Shown here: piece after piece, positions 45,857 through 55,112 of the stretch
Numbering within the stretch: position 1 is the first letter of the stretch
Layout: the number at the start of each line of letters is the position of its first letter
Position numbers and translations under genes: made by a program
Notes under the pieces: generated by a model
The model's input: only the letters and a program-made list of their open reading frames with translations
Told to the model about the DNA's origin: nothing
The model's database searches: none
From: Formosa undariae
GTDB lineage: Bacteria > Bacteroidota > Bacteroidia > Flavobacteriales > Flavobacteriaceae
Direction of reading: 5' to 3'
NCBI RefSeq assembly: GCF_042427615.1
Contig: NZ_JBHMEZ010000013.1
Span: forward strand, 192,204-256,203
DNA: 64,000 nt

Positions 45857-47128
45857 CTAATTAATTACTTCATTAAAAAAATCGGTTTGTTGCTTAGTCA
45901 TTGCTTGTGCTGTAAATGGTTTAAATGCCTCCCAATTCGTGTTAGGTGTATAAGGTAATGTATTAACTAATTCTTGTAAAGCAGATGCACATTGTTCTTT
46001 AGCATCTGTTTCATTAAATAACACCAATTTACCTGCATTTAAAATTCTAACATTACTAACCACGCTACTGTTTGAGTGGAATACGCATAATAGAGGTTTC
46101 TTGGCTAAAATATTAGGGTATAATTTAGAAGCTGTATAATTTTGATCTTCAGAACCTGGTATTATAATAGCATCAGAAGATTTTAATAGATTTAAAACTT
46201 CAAAATAAGGTTTACGATCTGTAATTTCTTCAACATAATCTCCCACTCCAATTTTATCGGCTAAAGGCTTGATTGTTTTTGCACCCTCACCATCAGGGGC
46301 GTAACTTGTACCAATAAACCAAAACTTACAACGGTTAAAATCTGAATTCGTATCTAATCCTTCTTTAAAACTTGTGAAAAGTAAATTTAAACTAATCTGC
46401 ATATCACTTCCTCCTCGTCCTACATATACGAAGTTTAATTTTTCTGGATCTAACTTTATATTTTTAGGCAAATTTAATTCAGGTAGTATGTCGAAATCTT
46501 TCTCTGCTGCTCCAAAAGTAAGCACTTTTTCTGGGATATTTTTTATTGAAGGATATCTATCTTTTAATGTTTGTATATACCCCTTGGATACAGCTAAAAG
46601 TCCATCTGCATAGGGTAATGTTAATTTTTCCAGAGTCTTATCTAAGTTATAGGCAAACCAAAATTTTGGTGGTTGCTCTTCCTTAGGAACAGTTAGATAA
46701 TAGTCGTTTCTCCAGGGGTCTTGAATATCTAAAATAAAAGGAATATTAAATTTTTTTTTCCAAAGTCTTCCCAATGGCATACAAGCAAACATAGTCGTAC
46801 TAAAATAGATAAGATCGAATTTTTCCTGCTTAATTAATTTGTTACCCTTTTTATAGAGTTGTAAAAAAGCCCTTAACCCCAAATTACCTAAACCTAGTTT
46901 ACGTGTATATGTAGTAGAAAAAGCTTCAACACCAAAGCATTTTACATCTGTTGGTATACTTTTTATCAGATTTGGATCTTTAGCCATTTCTACAAATTCT
47001 GGAGAAACGTACAAAACGGTAGCTTCCCAGCCATTATCCTTAAAATAAGGTAAACTCTGACGAACGCGATGCATATCTGCAGCGTTTACTGGAGGAAAAT
47101 GTGGGGATATAATTAATACTTTTTTCAT
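45857..47128 (-). CDS. GT-B glycosyltransferase (family 4-like)
   Basis: A 423-residue protein. The N-terminus VLIISPHFPPVNAADMHRVRQS and PFILDIQDPWRNDYYL fit the GT4-like acceptor domain; the C-terminal lobe has VYVGRGGSDMQISLNLL and IPGSEDQNYTASKLYPNILA. The donor motif is less canonical than in its neighbours (Ser-rich with Glu-Asp), so the family number is uncertain. It lies 6 bases after the SGNH-like gene. Confidence 0.8.
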   Translation of the reverse strand: MKKVLIISPHFPPVNAADMHRVRQSLPYFKDNGWEATVLYVSPEFVEMAKDPNLIKSIPTDVKCFGVEAFSTTYTRKLGLGNLGLRAFLQLYKKGNKLIKQEKFDLIYFSTTMFACMPLGRLWKKKFNIPFILDIQDPWRNDYYLTVPKEEQPPKFWFAYNLDKTLEKLTLPYADGLLAVSKGYIQTLKDRYPSIKNIPEKVLTFGAAEKDFDILPELNLPKNIKLDPEKLNFVYVGRGGSDMQISLNLLFTSFKEGLDTNSDFNRCKFWFIGTSYAPDGEGAKTIKPLADKIGVGDYVEEITDRKPYFEVLNLLKSSDAIIIPGSEDQNYTASKLYPNILAKKPLLCVFHSNSSVVSNVRILNAGKLVLFNETDAKEQCASALQELVNTLPYTPNTNWEAFKPFTAQAMTKQQTDFFNEVIN

Positions 47129-47134
47129 TACGAT

Positions 47135-48061
47135 TTAATATTCTTTATTCAAAATTAAATCTAAAACTTTCCTATTGAAAATTTCAACTCCATTTTGATT
47201 TAAGTGATCCTTATCATAAAAATGAAGTGAATCATTTGAACTAATTAATTCATTAAAATTATAGTACTCTCCATGTTTTTGCATTAAAGAGTCAAATGCG
47301 TCCTTATTACTATAAGAATCATAATATACCTTTGTTACCGGAGATTGTACCAAAATCACTTTAATTCCTTTGTTTTTTAAAGTCTTTAAAATATTCTCAA
47401 AGTTTTTAATTTGTATTTTTTTCGGGTAACTTGTTAAAAGACTTAAAGATTCCTCTTTGTAATAAGCATTCTTATGTTCTACATATCCACCTTTAATATA
47501 TGTATCACTTCCAATATTTGTTTTTTCATTAAAGTCTTTGTCTAAATTAAATATTTGTCTGTAACTAGCAAATACTAAAGTATTATAAACACTAATATTC
47601 TTCAATTTAAAAGCCATTAATAGGGATGATAAATCATTATTATCATTAGAAATTAAATCCAAACCAGACTCTACGCCATCAATAGAAAATGTTTCTGGAT
47701 AAACCTCATAGATTACCATTTCCGGATTAAGTTTATCTAAATACCTATCCAATAATACATTTGTCTCAATAGGTGTTTGAGAACTAGATCCTAAATTAAA
47801 AGTACTATATCCGTACTCTTTGAAAATCCTTGGATCGAAACCTCTATACGTATGCGATGAACCTAAAAATAAGATATCTACATTATTAACAGTCTTCACC
47901 TCCTTAATTCTTGTGTTTAAATGTCCATAATAGCCCAAATTATACTTTACATTAAGTTTAAAAAAGGAGGGCATTATTTCTCCCCACACACAAACCAACA
48001 AAATGTAAAATAAAAACAGTGATATTAAAAATTTAAATATTTTAATAAAAAAATTTTTCAT
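47135..48061 (-). CDS. Membrane-anchored SGNH-like protein, partner of MBOAT copy 2
   Basis: A 308-residue protein with one N-terminal membrane helix (about 7-27). The block DILFLGSSHTYRGFDPRIF looks like an SGNH/DltD-type nucleophile region and DKDHLNQNGVEIFN like the Asp-x-x-His region. It follows the MBOAT gene after 6 bases, as in AlgI/AlgJ or DltB/DltD-type pairs, and would pass the acyl group to the glycan outside the membrane. It shares the layout but hardly any sequence with the partner at 15425-16423. Confidence 0.65.
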   Translation of the reverse strand: MKNFFIKIFKFLISLFLFYILLVCVWGEIMPSFFKLNVKYNLGYYGHLNTRIKEVKTVNNVDILFLGSSHTYRGFDPRIFKEYGYSTFNLGSSSQTPIETNVLLDRYLDKLNPEMVIYEVYPETFSIDGVESGLDLISNDNNDLSSLLMAFKLKNISVYNTLVFASYRQIFNLDKDFNEKTNIGSDTYIKGGYVEHKNAYYKEESLSLLTSYPKKIQIKNFENILKTLKNKGIKVILVQSPVTKVYYDSYSNKDAFDSLMQKHGEYYNFNELISSNDSLHFYDKDHLNQNGVEIFNRKVLDLILNKEY

Positions 48062-48067
48062 TACTTC

Positions 48068-49519
48068 TTAAAATTGAAAATAGATAAAAGGAGATTCATC
48101 AGTTTGCATAAACATTCCGATTAAAAAAATAATAAACATATAAAAACCAAGTCGAATAGATTTATTCCAAGTAAATCCTATTTTTTCTAAACCATACTCA
48201 TCTCTTCTTCCGAACCATTCAACAAACATAAATATAAGTATCAAAACTATTGTTGTGACAGCCTTACCCATTCCGAAAAAATGTGGAATTTCAAAAAATG
48301 ATGGAGATAATATCTTAAAAATTATCGAGAATGCATGTTCTACAGATTCAGAACGAAAAAATATCCACGCAAACACAGTCAATAAAAATGTAATTACCAT
48401 CTTAATGAACTCGGTTAAAGATGGAAAAAAACTATCTTCTGCTATGACTTCTAGGTTATTCCTGTTCTTCTTCAACAACAACAAAGGCATAAAAAAAAGT
48501 GCATTTAATCCACCCCAAATTATAAATGTCCAGTTTGCACCATGCCAAAACCCACTTACAAGAAAAATAATAAAAGTATTCCTCACTTTCATCCACGTTC
48601 CTCCTCTACTCCCCCCTAATGGAATATATAAATAATCTCTAAACCATGTTGACAAAGAAATGTGCCAACGCCTCCAAAACTCAGCCATATCTCTAGAGAA
48701 ATAGGGAAAGGAGAAATTCTTCATTAAGTTAAAACCAAATAACCTAGAGGTACCTATAGCAATATCTGAATATCCAGAGAAATCACCATAAATTTGAAAA
48801 GTAAAAAAAATAGCTCCTAAAAATAAAGTGCTTCCAGAATATTCATCGGAATTATTAAAAAACAAATTGGCATATTGGGCACAATTATCTGCAATTACAA
48901 CCTTTTTGAATAGCCCCCATAATATTTGTCTTAAACCATCAACTGATTTTGTGTAATCAAACTTCCTCTTTGAATAAAACTGAGGCAATAAGTTAGAAGC
49001 CCTTTCTATAGGCCCGGCAACCAACTGTGGAAAAAAACTAACAAATGCTCCAAAAGCTATAAAATCTGTAGTTGGCTTAAGATTTCTTTTATAAACATCA
49101 ATGGTATAACTTAAAGTCTGAAACGTATAAAAACTGATACCAACAGGTAAAATTATATTTAAAGAACTTGGATTAATGGGCTTACCAAAAAAACTAAATG
49201 CAGCTATAAAATTATCTAGAAAGAAATTATAATATTTAAAAAAGCCTAGAAAACCTAGGTTTACAATTATACTTAACCAAAGTAAACTTTTTCGACTTGC
49301 TCGGCTTTCTTCCGTCTTTAATTTTCTACAAATAGAATAATCTAAAATTGTACTAAATAAAATAAGAGACAAGAATCGCCAATCCCACCAACCATAAAAA
49401 ACATAACTAGCAAGTAAAATTAATAAATTTTGAGCTTTTATTTTTTTATTAAAAACAAACCAATATAGTATAAAGACTATTGGTAAAAATATTGCAAAAT
49501 CTAATGAATTAAATAACAT
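48068..49519 (-). CDS. MBOAT family (AlgI-like) membrane O-acyltransferase, copy 2
   Basis: A 483-residue multi-spanning acyltransferase with catalytic His286 (EFWRRWHISL) and His326 (SGFWHGANW). About four fifths of the first 60 residues are identical to copy 1 (13976-15421), and similarity stays high to about residue 335; beyond that it falls sharply, though both end in FIYFQF. It sits inside the glycan locus next to an SGNH-like partner, so it likely acetylates the glycan made here. Its ATG directly follows the stop of the glycosyltransferase gene upstream. Confidence 0.92.
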   Translation of the reverse strand: MLFNSLDFAIFLPIVFILYWFVFNKKIKAQNLLILLASYVFYGWWDWRFLSLILFSTILDYSICRKLKTEESRASRKSLLWLSIIVNLGFLGFFKYYNFFLDNFIAAFSFFGKPINPSSLNIILPVGISFYTFQTLSYTIDVYKRNLKPTTDFIAFGAFVSFFPQLVAGPIERASNLLPQFYSKRKFDYTKSVDGLRQILWGLFKKVVIADNCAQYANLFFNNSDEYSGSTLFLGAIFFTFQIYGDFSGYSDIAIGTSRLFGFNLMKNFSFPYFSRDMAEFWRRWHISLSTWFRDYLYIPLGGSRGGTWMKVRNTFIIFLVSGFWHGANWTFIIWGGLNALFFMPLLLLKKNRNNLEVIAEDSFFPSLTEFIKMVITFLLTVFAWIFFRSESVEHAFSIIFKILSPSFFEIPHFFGMGKAVTTIVLILIFMFVEWFGRRDEYGLEKIGFTWNKSIRLGFYMFIIFLIGMFMQTDESPFIYFQF

Positions 49520-50743
49520 CTATTCTGAATCTAAAAATTGCAATAATTTTTCTTCTTGTTTTTCAAATGAAAACAATGTCTCTCCTGCCAACCAACTACA
49601 ACCTTTCATCCGTTCTAACTGATTATTTTCGCTTACTATTTCATCAATTAATTGCGCTAAAGCTATAGGATTTCTATCAGAAATAATACCTGCTCCTTTA
49701 GTTTTTTCTAAAACCTCTAATTGCCCTGCCGTTTCAGTTGCAAGAATAGCGATACCTGATTGCAAATAGTGAAATACTTTATTTGTTATAGTATAATTCC
49801 TACTTTCGGGTGTAGTTTCCTCAAATGCTATTCCCAAATCATGCTCTGCTATTCTTGAAATCAATTCACCCATAGGAACTAATTCATGGATAAATAAGCT
49901 CACGTTTTCTGGCATACTATTTTCAACAATAGATTTATATTCTTCCGTTATAACTCCGCGTAAATGCAATTGGAAATTTGTTTTAGTGTAAGGCAATGCT
50001 TCGAATAATAATTCTAATCCGCGACCTTCACTAATAACTTGAGAAAACCAATATAAACTAAAGGTACTCTTATCTTTAATATCCTTATGTAAACCATCCA
50101 TCTGCATTCTTGCTTTAGAAGGAAATGCATTATAAATTGTACATGGCACTTTAGTATTATAATAACTAGCCATAGCTTCCCCCATGGCATCAGAAGTTGT
50201 ATAACAGTAAGATGTGTTTTTTAATAAAAAAGCTTCTAAGTTTTCCAAGAGCGTTATTGGTCTATATATTCTGTCCTTTGGTAATAAATCTTTAGAATGC
50301 CAATCCTCGAAATCGAAAGCTACTTGTTTTTTATTTTCAATAAGCTTCTTTGCGAGCGCCATACTCATTTCTTCATGACCGATGTACAAATCTGCTTGTT
50401 CTGCATTTATCTTTTTATAGTAATTTTTAAAATCATAACCCAAAGATGCTAGGGTTTCAACTTTAAAATACTTAACTAACTCTCTACCAAATCTGCGTTG
50501 CAAACGAATACATTTTGTTTTCAAGCCATTTGTTCTTAAATCGATACCTGGCTTAAATTGGATTCTTGAATCTATTAACGTTTTGTCATTTTCAACACCC
50601 TGTGGAGTAATCCATAAAGCATAAACTGTAACATTATATCCGTGCTGAGCATAAGCATTAGCTTCTTTTACCACCCGAGGTGCACCACTTAATGGCGATT
50701 GTGTAAAAATGCAAATCTTATGAATAGTATTTTTGTTATTCAC
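49520..50743 (-). CDS. GT-B glycosyltransferase
   Basis: A 407-residue protein whose N-terminus (KICIFTQSPLSGAPRVVKEANA) and C-terminal half (FSLYWFSQVISEGRGLELLFEAL and YTITNKVFHYLQSGIAILATET) indicate a GT4-like GT-B enzyme. The start is GTG at 50743, which shares its G with the TAG stop of the GT2 gene before it (TAGTG), so translation is coupled. Sugar specificity is unknown. Confidence 0.82.
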   Translation of the reverse strand: MNNKNTIHKICIFTQSPLSGAPRVVKEANAYAQHGYNVTVYALWITPQGVENDKTLIDSRIQFKPGIDLRTNGLKTKCIRLQRRFGRELVKYFKVETLASLGYDFKNYYKKINAEQADLYIGHEEMSMALAKKLIENKKQVAFDFEDWHSKDLLPKDRIYRPITLLENLEAFLLKNTSYCYTTSDAMGEAMASYYNTKVPCTIYNAFPSKARMQMDGLHKDIKDKSTFSLYWFSQVISEGRGLELLFEALPYTKTNFQLHLRGVITEEYKSIVENSMPENVSLFIHELVPMGELISRIAEHDLGIAFEETTPESRNYTITNKVFHYLQSGIAILATETAGQLEVLEKTKGAGIISDRNPIALAQLIDEIVSENNQLERMKGCSWLAGETLFSFEKQEEKLLQFLDSE

Positions 50744-51729
50744 TATCGTAATTTTGAAATAAGTTTGTTGTTATGAATCCAATTCGAAAAAGACTTCGCT
50801 GACTTCCAACCTAAGATTTTTTTTATAATTTCAATAGCACTTCCGCCTAAAATAGGGAGATACGCACTTCCGCCGTAAACACTTGTTTTCTGTTGCGCTT
50901 TATTACTTAAATCTTTGTGTTCAGGCCAAGCTTCTATTGCAATAAATTTATATTGTAAAGCCATGGCATGCTTAAAATCTTTTTCGTTTATATCGTGTTG
51001 CAATAGTACCCGTTCTTTAGATTCTAAGGCCTTTAATTGACTTTCTATATGTTGTTTTTGTTTTTTACTCGCAATGTTCATACCATCACGATGCTTTCTG
51101 TAATGGTTTATAGCAATTGGATCGTAGCAAATTCCGTATGAAGCCATAACAACCCTGCAAAAAAATTCGCCATCCTGATCTTTACTTAATTTAATATCCC
51201 AAAGCCCTGCTTTATCGATTAAAGCTCGAGGAGTTAACCAAGCAGAGGTTTGAACCATTTCGAACATCCCATTAGCTCCATAAAGGTTCAATAAAAACGC
51301 TGAAGGTTTATCGGTTGAAAACATAAAGTCTTTGTCCGTAATCTTCCCAGATTCTGGAGTATCATAAAAATGATTCGTACTACACACAGCTATCCTATTC
51401 GGAAACTCTTGTAACAATTTAACCTGATTTTCTAATTTATTAGGGCTTAATAAATCATCGGCATCTAAAAACTGTATATAGTTACCTGTGCTTAATTCAA
51501 AACCATAGTTTCGTGCAGCACAAGCGCCTTTACCTTTGTTTTTAAAAACGTTTATATGTCCACTCTGAAATTTCTGAGCTAGTTCAAATGAACCATCAGT
51601 AGAATTATCGTCTATAATAATGATTTCAATATCCTGATACGATTGATCTAGAATAGATTGTATAGTATCGATAATAAATTCACTCGAATTATATAAGGGA
51701 ATTATTACTGACACTTTGTGATTATCCAT
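50743..51729 (-). CDS. Glycosyltransferase family 2
   Basis: A 328-residue GT-A enzyme: VSVIIPLYNSSEFIIDTIQS, IIIDDNSTDGS and the metal-binding DADDLL in YIQFLDADDLLSP are seen in order. The C-terminal 100 residues (with HYRKHRDGMNI) are a helical extension common in this subgroup. It is coupled to the next gene by a one-base overlap and separated by 11 bases from the acetyltransferase before it. Confidence 0.88.
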   Translation of the reverse strand: MDNHKVSVIIPLYNSSEFIIDTIQSILDQSYQDIEIIIIDDNSTDGSFELAQKFQSGHINVFKNKGKGACAARNYGFELSTGNYIQFLDADDLLSPNKLENQVKLLQEFPNRIAVCSTNHFYDTPESGKITDKDFMFSTDKPSAFLLNLYGANGMFEMVQTSAWLTPRALIDKAGLWDIKLSKDQDGEFFCRVVMASYGICYDPIAINHYRKHRDGMNIASKKQKQHIESQLKALESKERVLLQHDINEKDFKHAMALQYKFIAIEAWPEHKDLSNKAQQKTSVYGGSAYLPILGGSAIEIIKKILGWKSAKSFSNWIHNNKLISKLR

Positions 51730-51740
51730 ATATAAACTGC

Positions 51741-52391
51741 TTAAACATTTAAATTCTTTTTACGGAATTTTTCAAAATCACGTTGTTTAATATAACCATG
51801 GTATTTAATCTTATACTCATAATCCACCAGCTGCTCGGGATCTAATCTTTTTATGACTTTTGCAGGAACACCTCCAATTACACAATTTCCTTCAGGAAAA
51901 GATTTAGTAACAACAGACCCTGCCGCCACAATGGTATGATTTCCTAAGGTTACTCCTCCCAAAACGACAGAATTCATACCTATCCAGCAATAAGATCCGA
52001 TGGTAGTATCCTTTGCTGATAGTTTCCGATGATCGTACATATCGTGATTACCACTTAATACTCCAGAATTCTGTGCGACTCCTGTGTAATCACCAAAGTA
52101 CAATTTTCCCGTGCCTTGTATATACACATTTCTTTGGTAGCCAGGAAAAGTACCTACTCCAACATATATGTTTTGAACACCAACAACTCTAGAACTTTTG
52201 TGAACAGGCCAATAGGCATCCTTGTTTTTTCCTAATACTTTTTGGTTAAACCAAAAAGTAAAAGTTACGGGATAATTTGTATGTTCAAAATCTCTAAGAA
52301 ATTTAAAATAAGGTAACCTAGTAATCATCCAAATAAAAATATTGAATGGATTCTTTACAATATGTAATATCTTTTCTTTAGTTATATTCAA
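51741..52391 (-). CDS. Hexapeptide-repeat (left-handed beta-helix) O-acetyltransferase
   Basis: A 216-residue acyltransferase. After an N-terminal segment with FNIFIWMITRLPYFKFL, hexapeptide turns run through NIYVGVGTFPGYQRNVYIQG, and the catalytic His lies in VLSGNHDMYDH; the C-terminal part (IGSYCWIGMNSVVLGGVTLG, VIGGVPAKVIKRL) is classic. The start is TTG at 52391 or a later ATG at codon 22. It begins two bases after the stop of a 38-codon glycosyltransferase remnant. Confidence 0.85.
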   Translation of the reverse strand: MNITKEKILHIVKNPFNIFIWMITRLPYFKFLRDFEHTNYPVTFTFWFNQKVLGKNKDAYWPVHKSSRVVGVQNIYVGVGTFPGYQRNVYIQGTGKLYFGDYTGVAQNSGVLSGNHDMYDHRKLSAKDTTIGSYCWIGMNSVVLGGVTLGNHTIVAAGSVVTKSFPEGNCVIGGVPAKVIKRLDPEQLVDYEYKIKYHGYIKQRDFEKFRKKNLNV

Positions 52392-52393
52392 TT

Positions 52394-52510
52394 TTAAGAC
52401 AGTTTATTTTTAACAATTTCCAAAAAGCTTAAGTCACTTGCATTTTTCAATTCTAAACCTTTTTTAATACTATAATGACAACCTTTGATTCTTTTTTTTA
52501 TATTAAACAT
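52394..52510 (-). pseudogene. C-terminal remnant of a family 2 glycosyltransferase
   Basis: A 38-codon frame. Its last 28 residues (CHYSIKKGLELKNASDLSFL then EIVKNKLS) align without gaps to the last 28 residues of the GT2 at 53238-54110 (KHHSLKKAIEMKDASSLSYI then DIIKNKLG): 15 are identical and most others conservative. The rest of the enzyme is gone. It is therefore the tail of a second, lost GT2 gene that once stood in front of the acetyltransferase gene, just as the intact GT2 stands in front of the broken acetyltransferase gene. Confidence 0.75.
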
Positions 52511-52515
52511 AAAAA

Positions 52516-53231
52516 TTATATTCTTTTAATAAATTTAGCAGGAACTCCTTCTACAATTGTTTCTGACTCGACATTCATTGTAACCACAGAAGCTGCAGCG
52601 ATAACAGCGCGATTACCAATAGTAGCTCCTGGTAATATAGTCACATTAGATCCTATCCAAGCTCCATTTTTAATTATAATTGGATTAGAAATTATTACTC
52701 CTTTCCACGCTGCAACAATTTTATCCGAATAATCATGATCGTGAGTATACAAAGTACAATTTGGACCTATTGCTACATCTGAACCTCTATTAACATCCTT
52801 TACCAAATCTATGATAGTAAAGTCACCTCTATGAGAATGGTCTCCAATTATAAGTTTTCCATCCTATCTTGATTCTCTAGCAAAAATAGCACAATATGTT
52901 TCTATTTTTACGGCATGACCTAAAGACCAATTCGAATTTACATATAATCGAGCATGAGCTCCTAGTTTAAATTGGTTTCCAATCTTCAATGAAGTATGTT
53001 TATCCACCAAAATTGTAGATGCTTCTTCAAAAAGGGCTTCATCTCCTACTTCTGAAATAGCCTTATCTCCGACACCAATATTTGAACGTTTTTCAATCTT
53101 ACCTTTAGTACCTAAACTAAACACCTCATTACCTTCCCTAATTACAGGAAATTAAATTGAGACAGCTTTAACAACCAGAACAATTGACGAAGACATTGGT
53201 TAATGTAATATTTTATGGATATTAAAAACAA
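52516..53231 (-). pseudogene. Broken hexapeptide-repeat acetyltransferase gene
   Basis: A left-handed beta-helix acetyltransferase gene with two lesions. From GTG-containing frame FPVIREGNEVFSLGTKGKI it reads in frame to FARESR, then an in-frame TAG (52864-52866), then on in the same frame as DGKLIIGDHSHRG to the normal C-terminus NPIIIKNGAWIGSNVTI and VEGVPAKFIKRI. The N-terminal piece (YYINQCLRQLFWLLKLSQFNF) is in another frame and starts at a TTG (53231), so a frameshift lies near 53155. The ATG at 53238, overlapping the GT2 stop as TAATG, reaches a stop after 12 codons. Two shorter products or none may be made. Confidence 0.75.
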
Positions 53232-53237
53232 TCCTCA

Positions 53238-54110
53238 TTAACCTAATTTATTTTTAATAATATCTATATAACTCAAAGAACTAGCATCTTTCATCTCTAT
53301 AGCTTTCTTTAAAGAATGATGCTTAATTGCCGATACTATTGCCCCAGCTTGTTGGTTCTTAACTTTCTTAAAAGCCTTTTCTTTATCTAATGTTGATAAT
53401 GGGCATTTATCACTATTCAATAAGTCTTCAGCAATTAGCATATATTTAAACGGAACATATGGGTCAGTACGGTTATCATTCATCTGTTGATCATCATGTT
53501 CTCTATACCATACAATCCCAGGAGGCATTAAAACCACCGGGAATTTTTGAGATAATACATGCCACATTTCAAAATCGCCTAAGTGTTGTTTTCCACTAAA
53601 CGCTCCCACTTTATTAAAAGCAGACTTGTTTATAATAGCTGACAATGGTGCTTTATGAAACAAATTCTGTTCAAAATAATGCCTTTTATAGGCCTCTTCT
53701 GGATTTAATTGAAAAGGATACTGCTTTTCTTTATCTTGAGCTAAAGAGCATAAACCATAACCTGCATCGGGGAACTGTTCCATATAATAAACCAATAATT
53801 CAATCCCGTGAGGGTAAATCATATCGTCGGCATCTACATATTTCAAATATTTACCCTTAGCATAACTTGCCGCTTGATTTCTATTAGGGTAATCCCCTAA
53901 ATTATGTTCGTTTATATAAACCTTAATTCTTTCATCCTTATCTTGGAATGATTTTGCAATTTCAACAGACGTATCTTTAGAACGGTCGTCTACAATTATT
54001 AATTCCCAATTTTGATATGTAGAAGCGATAACAGACGCTATTGCCTCTGCAATATATTTTTCTCTATTATAAACCGTCATTAAAACAGATACTAATGGTG
54101 TACTATTCAT
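53238..54110 (-). CDS. Glycosyltransferase family 2
   Basis: A 290-residue GT-A enzyme: LVSVLMTVYNREKYIAEAI, LIIVDDRSKDTS and the DxD block YLKYVDADDMIYP, then FEMWHVLSQKFPVVLMP and the C-terminal helical tail that is also found, isolated, at 52394-52510. The next frame begins within its stop codon but is broken. The gap to the upstream GT2 is 33 bases. Confidence 0.88.
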   Translation of the reverse strand: MNSTPLVSVLMTVYNREKYIAEAIASVIASTYQNWELIIVDDRSKDTSVEIAKSFQDKDERIKVYINEHNLGDYPNRNQAASYAKGKYLKYVDADDMIYPHGIELLVYYMEQFPDAGYGLCSLAQDKEKQYPFQLNPEEAYKRHYFEQNLFHKAPLSAIINKSAFNKVGAFSGKQHLGDFEMWHVLSQKFPVVLMPPGIVWYREHDDQQMNDNRTDPYVPFKYMLIAEDLLNSDKCPLSTLDKEKAFKKVKNQQAGAIVSAIKHHSLKKAIEMKDASSLSYIDIIKNKLG

Positions 54111-54143
54111 GTTATTTAAATTAAATGGTTTTGATTAAACACA

Positions 54144-55112
54144 TTATTTAGTTTTATAACTTTTACCTTGGGGCACATTACTACATACTGACTCATACAA
54201 ATGCTCTAAATCTTCTTCACTCAAATTTAAAGCATGTTTAAAATCCAAAAAAGCTGAGTGTCTTGCATCTTTTGCTTTCCAATTAAATATAATCCATTTT
54301 GGATTCACTTTATATTTGAAATTTCTATATAATATTTTTAAAAATTCTGATTTTGAAACACTTAAATCTCTTACAAAACCAAAGGATTTATAAATAAAAT
54401 ATAACACTATAAAAGTACGTTTATATACAAAACCTGGATACGCATGATGATAGTGGTTAACTCGATTTCTATAATCGTAAACTATTTTATAGCCTTTTAT
54501 CAACGCTGCTTTTGCCCAAAGCATATCTTCACCAAAAGCAACAGGTTTAAAAGGTATTTCAAGCAAAGCCGTCTTTCTATACATAGCAATAACATCGTCC
54601 CAACCACACAATTTAAATTGTTCTTCAGATGATAAAGAAAGAAATTGATCTTGAGTTTTAAATTGTATAGATTTAGGTTTCGGACTTGAAAATGGTCTAA
54701 ACCATTCATGCGGATTAGTATCATCTCTTTTTGGAACAATTTGTTGTCCACAAACCCCCATAACCTCAATATCATCAAAGTGAGCTAACATCCTTTTTAA
54801 TAAATGTTCATCTGTAGTCCAAGCATCTTGTACTGTCATGAAAACGAACTCTCCTTGACATTGAGTTATAGCAAAATTTCTCGTAGCTCCATGATTAAAT
54901 GTTTTAGGATCTATAGATATCACCTTTACGAAGTCGAAAGCTTCTAAGTACCCTATAGAACCATCATTACTCCCTGAATCGATAATAACGACCTCGATGT
55001 CTTTTAGTAATGATTGTAATTGGATTCCTGCAATAAATCTTTCCAAGGTATCCATACCATTTTTAACGGGGACAACGATAGATATTTTAATATTATCAGT
55101 AGTATCAGTCAT
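54144..55112 (-). CDS. Glycosyltransferase family 2 (rhamnosyltransferase-like)
   Basis: A 322-residue GT-A enzyme with KISIVVPVKNGMDTLERFI, VVIIDSGSNDGSIGYL and the block NHGATRNFAITQCQGEFVF, a signature of the WbbL/RfbF rhamnosyltransferase-like branch. The GWDDVIAMYRKTAL and AFGEDMLWAKAAL segments form the acceptor site. It overlaps the upstream gene by 8 bases. The name is by branch only; the sugar may not be rhamnose. Confidence 0.85.
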   Translation of the reverse strand: MTDTTDNIKISIVVPVKNGMDTLERFIAGIQLQSLLKDIEVVIIDSGSNDGSIGYLEAFDFVKVISIDPKTFNHGATRNFAITQCQGEFVFMTVQDAWTTDEHLLKRMLAHFDDIEVMGVCGQQIVPKRDDTNPHEWFRPFSSPKPKSIQFKTQDQFLSLSSEEQFKLCGWDDVIAMYRKTALLEIPFKPVAFGEDMLWAKAALIKGYKIVYDYRNRVNHYHHAYPGFVYKRTFIVLYFIYKSFGFVRDLSVSKSEFLKILYRNFKYKVNPKWIIFNWKAKDARHSAFLDFKHALNLSEEDLEHLYESVCSNVPQGKSYKTK

